36,154 bases of DNA from JACDAS01 sp046262415 (GTDB lineage: Bacteria; Actinomycetota; Thermoleophilia; Gaiellales; Gaiellaceae). The translations under genes and the position numbers were made by a program. Below are positions 31,015-36,154 of the stretch, piece by piece (the stretch's first letter is position 1; each line of letters begins with the position of its first letter). Below the pieces are notes generated by a model. That model saw only the letters and a list, made by a program, of their open reading frames with translations. It was not told where the DNA came from and made no database searches. Location: NCBI GenBank assembly GCA_046262415.1, contig JBHEMU010000125.1, positions 1 to 36,154 of the forward strand, given 5' to 3'.

Positions 31015-31932
31015 ATGGCTCCGAACTTCCGCCCCCTCCTCCGCGGGGTCCTCGTCGCAGCTCTCGCCTCTGCTCTCGTGGCCCCGGCCGCGTCAGCCTC
31101 GAACCTGATCGACCGCGACGCCACCGGCGTCAAGCTCGCGGTCGACCGCTCGGGCAAGGCGCTGCTCACCTACCGCGCAGCGGGCAAGCTCAAGCACGTC
31201 CTCGCCTGGGGGGCGGTGAACGCCCACGCGCCAACCCGGGCGAGGCCCCAGCGCGAGTTCACGGTCGACTACAGCGGCGGCTGGAAGCTCAGCCACAAGC
31301 TCCCGCTCCTCTGGGAGAGGTTCAAGAACGTCTGCGGCCCCTACCGCGGCCCCGAGCTCGCGTGGCTCGTCACCGCCTGCACGGCTCCCGACGGAACCCA
31401 CTGGGCGGTCCAGAGCTGGCAGCGCATGCTCCCGAACTACGGGCTGACGGCTCGCGACGCGAGCCTGAACGCCTCGGAGCTCCGGCTCTCGCACTGGCAG
31501 GGCGACCTGCCCGTCTTCACGGTCAAGCAGGACTGGGCCTACCGCCGCTACGAGAACATCTACGGCTCGGTCGTGTACCGCGGCCAGCCGATGTACGGCT
31601 TCGGGACGACGCAGTACGGAGCGCCGACGGACAACTACGGCGTGCTCGTCTATGTGGACACGCGCAACTCCGCCTACGGCGCCGGCTGGAGGCGCGAGAA
31701 CAGCTTCGTCACCCACCGGAACACGGGAGTCTTCTGCTACGGGTTCTTCCCGCACGGACGGAACCCCTCCGGCAGCGGGGACGCCTACCGGGCGACCGCC
31801 GTCGGCCCCGGTGTCTTCCCCGACCTGTTCTGGCAGGGGAAGTCGCGAGGCGCCTTCGACGAGGCCCTCGACCTGCTGGCGAACGCCGACCAGCAGCAGA
31901 ACTTCACCGACAGGCTCTGCGCCTACAAGTAG
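31015..31932 (+). CDS. Secreted protein of unknown family, tandem paralogue 1
   Basis: ATG at 31015, preceded by TAGGAGGC, gives 305 aa. The signal peptide (LRGVLVAALASALVAPAASA) ends near residue 28. The mature part begins SNLIDRDATGVKLAVDRSGK and is rich in Trp, Tyr and Gly: HVLAWGAVNAHAP, CGPYRGPELAWLVTACTAPD, HWAVQSWQRMLPNYG, ELRLSHWQGDLPVF, GFGTTQYGAPTDNYGVLVYV, and an ending QQQNFTDRLCAYK. The alternating aromatic pattern suggests a beta fold, with cysteine pairs likely forming disulfides. The gene at 32006 is a clear paralogue. The two occur head to tail with two hairpins between. No known domain is recognised. Confidence 0.8.
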   Translation: MAPNFRPLLRGVLVAALASALVAPAASASNLIDRDATGVKLAVDRSGKALLTYRAAGKLKHVLAWGAVNAHAPTRARPQREFTVDYSGGWKLSHKLPLLWERFKNVCGPYRGPELAWLVTACTAPDGTHWAVQSWQRMLPNYGLTARDASLNASELRLSHWQGDLPVFTVKQDWAYRRYENIYGSVVYRGQPMYGFGTTQYGAPTDNYGVLVYVDTRNSAYGAGWRRENSFVTHRNTGVFCYGFFPHGRNPSGSGDAYRATAVGPGVFPDLFWQGKSRGAFDEALDLLANADQQQNFTDRLCAYK

Positions 31933-31967
31933 GCCCCTCGGGGCCGTGTCGTGGGCCGATCGGCCCA
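31932..31967 (+). terminator. Two adjacent hairpins between paralogues
   Basis: GGCCCC and GGGGCC (31932-31945, loop TC) are followed by TGGGCCGATCGGCCCA (31952-31967), a perfect 16-bp palindrome. They lie right at the stop of the first paralogue. A T-rich run is absent, so termination is plausible but not certain. Confidence 0.45.
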
Positions 31968-32005
31968 TTGATCCGCGAAACGGAGCGTAGTACCCTCGAT
32001 GGGTC

Positions 32006-32974
32006 GTGCGATCCGACTCGAGAGAGCGCCGCGCTGGGCGCCGTTGCTTCGCCCTGCTCGCCGCGCTTGCCGCAGGAGCGCTCGTCGCCCCGGCGCAGGC
32101 ATCCAACCTCATCGATCGCGACGTGACCCGGGTGAACCACCTGATCGTGAAGAAGGGCGGCATCGCGCATCTGATCTACACGAAGGACGGCGCGCGGAAG
32201 CACGTCGTCGCCTGGAACGCCGTCAACGCGAGGTTCCCGAGGCGAGCGGGCCGGCAGACCGAATTCCGGATCAACTTCAACCAGGGTTGGCGGACACCCC
32301 ATTACGAACCGGACCACGCCGCGCTCCTGCGCTCGAACACGTGCGGGAGGTACCGCGGCCCCTCGCTCCCCTGGCTCGTCAAGGCGTGCACCGCGAACGA
32401 CGGAAGCCACTGGGCCGTCCAGAGCTGGCAGCGGACGATTCCGGACCGTGGGCGGCAGGACCCGGGCGGGCTCGCCGGGACCGAGCTCCGGCTCTCGCAC
32501 TGGGCGGGTCCCCTCCCCGAGCTGACGGTCAGGACCGACTGGACCCGACCCCCCGCAGACCGGACAGGATCGCTGGGCGACGCCGAGGCGTGGGACCACC
32601 TCTACGGCAGGCTCACGTACCTCGGCCGGCCGATGTTCGGCTTCGGGACGACGTCCTACGGAGCGCCGACCGACACCTGGGGCGTGCTGCTCTACCTGGA
32701 CACCTTCAACTCGAACTGGGGCAAGGGATGGAAGCGCGTCGAGGGCTTCGTCACGCACAACCCCACGGGCGTCTTTTGCTACACCCTGCGAGAGACAGCC
32801 ACCCGGCCTGCCGGCGACGGTTCGAGGTACCGGATCACGGCGGTCGGGCCTGGCGTGCTGCCCGACATCGTGTGGCTGGGAAGCTCCCCGGGTCGCTACG
32901 ACAAGGCTCGGGACGAGGCCGCGAACCTGGATCAGAAGCAGAACTTCTCGGACAAGGCCTGCCGGCCGGGCTAG
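32006..32974 (+). CDS. Secreted protein of unknown family, tandem paralogue 2
   Basis: GTG at 32006 gives 322 aa with a signal peptide (RRCFALLAALAAGALVAPAQ then ASNLIDRD). It matches the gene at 31015 throughout: ASNLIDRDVTRVNHLIVKKG, HVVAWNAVNARFP, HWAVQSWQRTIPD, ELRLSHWAGPLPEL, GFGTTSYGAPTDTWGVLLYL, and NFSDKACRPG at the end. It differs by an insertion of about 17 residues in the middle (near TRPPADRTGSLGDAEAWDHL) and looks about half identical by eye. The duplication is old. Conserved cysteines (CGRYRGPSLPWLVKACTA) support the same fold. The stop is immediately followed by the three-copy tandem repeat. Confidence 0.8.
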   Translation: MRSDSRERRAGRRCFALLAALAAGALVAPAQASNLIDRDVTRVNHLIVKKGGIAHLIYTKDGARKHVVAWNAVNARFPRRAGRQTEFRINFNQGWRTPHYEPDHAALLRSNTCGRYRGPSLPWLVKACTANDGSHWAVQSWQRTIPDRGRQDPGGLAGTELRLSHWAGPLPELTVRTDWTRPPADRTGSLGDAEAWDHLYGRLTYLGRPMFGFGTTSYGAPTDTWGVLLYLDTFNSNWGKGWKRVEGFVTHNPTGVFCYTLRETATRPAGDGSRYRITAVGPGVLPDIVWLGSSPGRYDKARDEAANLDQKQNFSDKACRPG

Positions 32975-33253
32975 GCGTCGCTTGCGACGCCGACCTCAGG
33001 AGCGCGGGCTTGCCCGTGCTCCGTCTGAGCCGACCGCACGAGCGCATCCGGGTAGAGACCACACTCGTAGGCGTCGCTTGCGACGCCTACCTCAGGAGCG
33101 CGGGCTTGCCCGGGCTCCGTCTGAGCCGACCGCACGAGCGCATCCGGGTAGAGACCCACGCTCCCGGGCGTCGCTTGCGACGCCGACCTCAGGAGCGCGG
33201 GCTTGCCCGTGCTCCGTCTGAGCCGACCGCACGAGCGCATCCGGGTAGAGACC
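32974..33253. repeat. Three tandem 87-bp repeats with two hairpins each
   Basis: Copies at 32974-33060, 33070-33156 and 33167-33253 are almost identical, at a period of 96-97 bp; short linkers (9-10 bp) differ slightly. Each copy starts with GGCGTCGC-TT-GCGACGCC, an 8-bp hairpin, followed by GAGCGCGGGC and GCCCGTGCTC, a 10-bp hairpin with one mismatch. It ends with CGAGCGCATCCGGGTAGAGA. The array fills the gap between the second paralogue and the flavin reductase. There is no RNA gene signature or cas gene. Confidence 0.85.
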
Positions 33254-33316
33254 GACGCTCCTAGGGAGCCCAGCCCTCCAACCGGCGCAAGCCCCGGCCA
33301 TCCCTATCATCGCCGG

Positions 33317-33790
33317 GTGCCTTCAGGCGAGGATCTGCGTGCCCTGATGCGTTCCTTTCCCGCGGGCGTCGCCGTCGTCACGGTCGACGTCGAGGGGGAG
33401 CGCCTGGGGCTCACAGTCGGCTCGTTCGTGTCGCTTTCGCTCGAGCCTCCGCTGGTGGGCGTCTCGATCAGCCGGCACGCAGCGCTGCACGAGCTGCTGC
33501 GGCGAGCCGGCGGCTTCGCCGTCAGCCTGCTCGCGACCGGCCAGGAGGCGGTGGCGGCCCACTTCGCCCGGGGCGTGCCGCCGATCGCGCTCTGGCAGGG
33601 GATCTCGATCCGGCCGGGCCGTGCGGGTGCGCCCCTCCTCGCGGACGCGCTCGGCTGGGTCGAGTGCCGCACCGCCGCCGAGCACGAGACGGGCGACCAC
33701 ACGTTCTTCGTCGGCGAGGTCGTGAGCGTCGAGCGGGGCCCCGGGAGCGCAGGCCTCGTCTACCTCGGACATCGCTACGGCGAGCCGTGA
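33317..33790 (+). CDS. Flavin reductase-like FMN-binding protein
   Basis: GTG at 33317 gives 157 aa: MPSGEDLRALMRSFPAGVAV, VTVDVEGERLGLTVGSFVSL, SLEPPLVGVSISRHAALHEL, GGFAVSLLATGQEAVAAHFA, and a C-terminal DHTFFVGEVVSVERG. This is the split-barrel flavin-reductase domain that binds FMN and uses NAD(P)H to make free reduced flavin for a partner oxygenase, or is a flavin-containing small oxidoreductase. No oxygenase gene is nearby. The stop overlaps the next gene's start (GTGA). Frames extend upstream into the repeat array, but the conserved domain begins at this GTG. Confidence 0.85.
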   Translation: MPSGEDLRALMRSFPAGVAVVTVDVEGERLGLTVGSFVSLSLEPPLVGVSISRHAALHELLRRAGGFAVSLLATGQEAVAAHFARGVPPIALWQGISIRPGRAGAPLLADALGWVECRTAAEHETGDHTFFVGEVVSVERGPGSAGLVYLGHRYGEP

Positions 33791-34437
33791 CCCGGGCGGT
33801 CGTCTTCGATCTCGACGGCGTGCTGATCGAGACCGAGGAGCTCTGGGACGACGTCCGCTCCAGTCTCGTCCGCGAGCGAGGCGGACGCTACGACGGCGAG
33901 GCGCAGCGCGCGATGATGGGCATGAGCTCGCCCGAATGGTCGCGTTACATGCACGCCGAGCTCGGGGTCTCCGGCTCGCCCGAGGAGATCTCGGCCGAAG
34001 TGGTGCGACGGATGGCCGCGCGGTACCAGGAGGGGTTGCCGCTCGTGCCCGGCGCGGTCGAGGCGGTCGAGCGTCTCGCCGGCCGGTGGCCGCTCGGGCT
34101 CGCCTCCTCGTCGAACCGGCAGCTGATCGACGCGGCGCTCGACCTCGGAGGGCTCGCTCGTCTCTTCCGCGTCAGCGTCTCCTCGGAGGAGGTCTCGCGT
34201 GGGAAGCCGGCGCCGGACGTCTACCTCGAGGCGGCGCGGCGGCTCGGCGTCGAGCCGTGTGGCTGCACCGCCGTCGAGGACTCCCACAGCGGCATCCGGA
34301 GCGCGAAGGCGGCCGGGATGACCGTCGTCGCGATTCCGAACCGCACCTACCCGCCCGAGGCGGAAGCCCTCGCTGCCGCGGATGTCGTGCTCGAGTCGAT
34401 CGAGCAGCTCTCGGTCGCGGCGATTCTCCGCAAATAG
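33787..34437 (+). CDS. HAD phosphatase, beta-phosphoglucomutase-like
   Basis: GTG at 33787 overlaps the previous stop and gives 216 aa. HAD motifs are complete: VFDLDGVLIETEELW (motif I), GLASSSNRQ (motif II), SRGKPAPDVYLEAARRLG (motif III Lys), and AVEDSHSGIRSAKAAGM (motif IV). A helical cap of the beta-phosphoglucomutase type lies at about 15-85. It should dephosphorylate or isomerise a phosphosugar or related small metabolite. It is followed by a 99-bp gap to the convergent fabF. Confidence 0.9.
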   Translation: MTRAVVFDLDGVLIETEELWDDVRSSLVRERGGRYDGEAQRAMMGMSSPEWSRYMHAELGVSGSPEEISAEVVRRMAARYQEGLPLVPGAVEAVERLAGRWPLGLASSSNRQLIDAALDLGGLARLFRVSVSSEEVSRGKPAPDVYLEAARRLGVEPCGCTAVEDSHSGIRSAKAAGMTVVAIPNRTYPPEAEALAAADVVLESIEQLSVAAILRK

Positions 34438-34536
34438 CGGGAAAACCTCGGGGCCGGCCGCGAGCCTCCCTCCGCGTGCGATCCTACCGCGCGAGAACGC
34501 GCGCGTGTGTCACGCCCCGTGCCAGGACCGAGCCAT

Positions 34537-35769
34537 TCAATCCACCGCGCGCCCCAGCAGCACGCAGGCGTTGTGGCCGCCGAGACCCATGGCGTTCGAG
34601 AGCGCGACCTCGATCTCGACACGCCGCGCCTCGTTGGGGACGTAGTCGAGGTCGCACTCGGGGTCGGGCAGGCGGTAGTTGATCGTCGGCGGCAGGACGC
34701 CGTCGCGGAGGGCGAGCACGCACATGATCGCCTCGATCGCACCGGCCGCTCCGAAGCAGTGGCCCATCATCGACTTGGTCGAGGAGACCGCGAGCCGGTG
34801 GGCGTGCGCGCCGAACACCTCCTTCAGCGCCCTCGTCTCGGCGGCGTCCCCGAGCGGCGTCGAGGTGCCGTGGGCGTTCACGTAGCCGACGCGCTCCGGC
34901 TCGATGCCCGCCCCGCGCAGCGCCCGGAGGATCATCTGGCTGACGCCGCCCGCCTCCGGCTCGGGGGCGGCCATGTGGTACGCGTCGTTCGAGTTCCCGT
35001 ACCCGATCACCTCCGCGTACACGGGCGCGCCGCGCCCCCGCGCCCGATCGAGGTCCTCGAGGACGAGCACGCCGGCGCCCTCCCCCATCACGAAGCCCGC
35101 GCGCGTCGCGTCGAACGGCCGTGAGGCTCGCGGCGGTTCCTCCTCCTCTGCCGCCAGGCCCCGCATCGCGCAGAATCCGGCGAGGATCAGCGGGTGGATG
35201 CAGGCCTCGGTGCCGCCGGCGAGCACGGCGTCGGCCTCGCCGCGGCGGATGATGCCTGCTGCCTGGCCGACCGCGTCCGACCCGGTGGCGCAGGCCGACA
35301 CGGGCGCGTAGTTCGGCCCGCGAAAGCCGAGGGAGATCGCCAGCTGGCCCGACGCCGTGTCGACCAGGACGCTCGGGATGAAAGTCGGGGCGACCCGTCC
35401 GGGCCCTCGCGACCCCAGCACCTCGCTCTGCTCGACGATCCCCATCACGCCGCCGATCGCCGAGCCGAGCACGATCCCGACGCGGTCCCGGTCGGCCCCG
35501 TCCAGACCCGCGTCCGCCACGGCCTCCTTCGCCGCGGCGAGCGCGAGCAGGACGTTGCGCTCGAGCTTGCGCACCTCTTTCGAAGAGGCGACTCCCGAGG
35601 GATCGAACCCTTTCACCTCCGCCGCGATCCGCACGGGGAACTCGCTCACGTCGAAGGCGCTGATGAAGTCGATCCCGCTCCGGCCTTCGACGGCCGCGCG
35701 CCACGTCGTCTCGATGTCGTTGCCGAGCGGCGTGACCGCGCCCAGACCGGTGACGGCGACCCGTCCCAT
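34537..35769 (-). CDS. fabF: Beta-ketoacyl-ACP synthase II
   Basis: ATG at 35769 gives 410 aa: MGRVAVTGLGAVTPLGNDIE. The catalytic triad is complete: Cys160 in PVSACATGSDAVGQ, His300 in GYVNAHGTSTPLGD, and His337 in KSMMGHCFGAAGAIE, with the usual Lys332. The N-terminal KAS half (about 1-250) and the C-terminal half (about 255-405) are both present and end NAMGLGGHNACVLLGR. It elongates acyl-ACP with malonyl-ACP in fatty-acid synthesis. The small gene upstream on the same strand ends 11 bp before the fabF start, so the two may be co-transcribed. No acpP or fabG is in the window. Confidence 0.97.
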   Translation of the reverse strand: MGRVAVTGLGAVTPLGNDIETTWRAAVEGRSGIDFISAFDVSEFPVRIAAEVKGFDPSGVASSKEVRKLERNVLLALAAAKEAVADAGLDGADRDRVGIVLGSAIGGVMGIVEQSEVLGSRGPGRVAPTFIPSVLVDTASGQLAISLGFRGPNYAPVSACATGSDAVGQAAGIIRRGEADAVLAGGTEACIHPLILAGFCAMRGLAAEEEEPPRASRPFDATRAGFVMGEGAGVLVLEDLDRARGRGAPVYAEVIGYGNSNDAYHMAAPEPEAGGVSQMILRALRGAGIEPERVGYVNAHGTSTPLGDAAETRALKEVFGAHAHRLAVSSTKSMMGHCFGAAGAIEAIMCVLALRDGVLPPTINYRLPDPECDLDYVPNEARRVEIEVALSNAMGLGGHNACVLLGRAVD

Positions 35770-35780
35770 CCGGACGGAGC

Positions 35781-36056
35781 TTAGATGTCGATCCTCCGCA
35801 TCGCGAAGCGCCCGAGCTCCCGGCCGCGGAAGGTGGCCCGGCCGCGGTAGCCGGGGCCGTCAGGCTCGAGGACGTCGACGAGACCCGCCAGCGGCCCCGT
35901 GTAGTGCAGCGAGAGCCCGCGCACCTCGAAGGGGATCCCGAGCGGGCCGAGCCGCGTCTGGCCCCGCTCGCCGCGGATCCGCTTGCGGACGCCGAGCAGG
36001 GGTGGCAGCAACCCGCCGGTCCGCTCCACCGACCAGACGCCGTCGAGCTCGCCCAC
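35781..36056 (-). CDS. Small conserved actinobacterial protein, 91 aa
   Basis: GTG at 36056, with GGAAGGG about eight bases before it, gives MGELDGVWSVERTGGLLPPL, LGVRKRIRGERGQTRLGPLG, IPFEVRGLSLHYTGPLAGLV and GYRGRATFRGRELGRFAMRR. It is strand-rich with an R-K-R-I-x-G-E-x-G motif and no signal peptide, and resembles a family of small lipid- or polyketide-linked proteins without a known activity. The frame is open up to 36146, but the extra residues are Arg/Gly-rich and non-conserved. It ends 11 bp upstream of the fabF start on the same strand, which suggests a link to acyl-chain metabolism. Confidence 0.7.
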   Translation of the reverse strand: MGELDGVWSVERTGGLLPPLLGVRKRIRGERGQTRLGPLGIPFEVRGLSLHYTGPLAGLVDVLEPDGPGYRGRATFRGRELGRFAMRRIDI

Positions 36057-36107
36057 TGCGTTTACCCTTCCAGGCCCGTGCCGCCGGAAAACCTGCCGTT
36101 TGGACAC

Positions 36108-36128
36108 GGGGGAACCCATGGTTCCCCC
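36108..36128. promoter_or_regulatory. Perfect inverted repeat upstream of small gene/fabF
   Basis: GGGGGAACC (36108-36116) and GGTTCCCCC (36120-36128) are perfect 9-bp arms with loop CAT. It lies about 50 bp before the GTG at 36056, so it could be an operator or leader hairpin of the small-protein/fabF unit, or the terminator of a gene beyond the window. Confidence 0.45.
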
Positions 36129-36154
36129 GCGCACCCCCTCCTTCACGCATCGAG

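Noticed and set aside
32974..33253. CRISPR-like array
   Set aside because: Repeats are 87 bp, the linkers are 9-10 bp and similar to one another, and no cas gene is present.

Overview
This window is high-GC bacterial DNA. Genes are tightly packed, GTG starts are frequent, and stop/start overlaps of the GTGA or ATGA type are common. The gene set fits Actinomycetota, most likely Thermoleophilia (Gaiellales or Solirubrobacterales): PspA/PspAA with PspAB/HtpX, a DUF6458-like membrane protein, many Sec-secreted proteins of unknown function, and an exo-sialidase/MoaD-like pair. The lineage call is an inference from gene content. No rRNA or phylogenetic marker was compared.

Layout. At 1-9.6 kb there is an accessory, partly decayed stretch. 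It holds the N-terminal 877 residues of a large secreted repeat protein that runs off the left edge, an 11-repeat PD40 propeller, several unknown secreted proteins, a frameshifted DUF4232-like gene, copies of a dispersed hairpin repeat, and a YgjP-type zinc peptidase. At 9.7-14.5 kb there is a compact integrative element: a small HTH protein, an XRE regulator with a palindromic candidate operator, a divergent ParB-like/MT-A70 fusion methyltransferase, a frameshifted excisionase and a tyrosine integrase. It lies beside tRNA-Ala(CGC), whose 3' end faces the element. At 14.6-26.7 kb there is a dense core-like region: a glutaredoxin-like protein, two zinc alcohol dehydrogenases coupled to an AlkZ-like winged-helix protein, an MBL hydrolase, the envelope-stress group pspA-pspAA / pspAB / htpX, a membrane protein, a lipoprotein cytochrome c, a Cof-type HAD phosphatase, serS, and an exo-sialidase-like/MoaD-like operon. 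At 27-33.3 kb there are tRNA-Ser(TGA), a GH114 glycosidase with a secreted partner, a truncated SRPBCC gene, a 33-aa membrane ORF, pdxH, two tandem secreted paralogues, and a three-copy 96-97 bp tandem repeat with internal hairpins. At 33.3-36.1 kb there are a flavin reductase, a beta-phosphoglucomutase-like HAD, fabF and a small conserved protein.

How the parts work together. The best candidate for an unusual system is the 9.7-14.5 kb element. It combines integrase, excisionase, an XRE switch and a ParB-like DNA-binding module fused to an MT-A70 adenine methyltransferase, in a layout that suggests methylation-linked control of a small integrative element. A second theme is decay. Three genes (DUF4232-like, excisionase, a small acidic protein) each read through after restoring one missing base, which means either real pseudogenes or uncorrected sequence errors.
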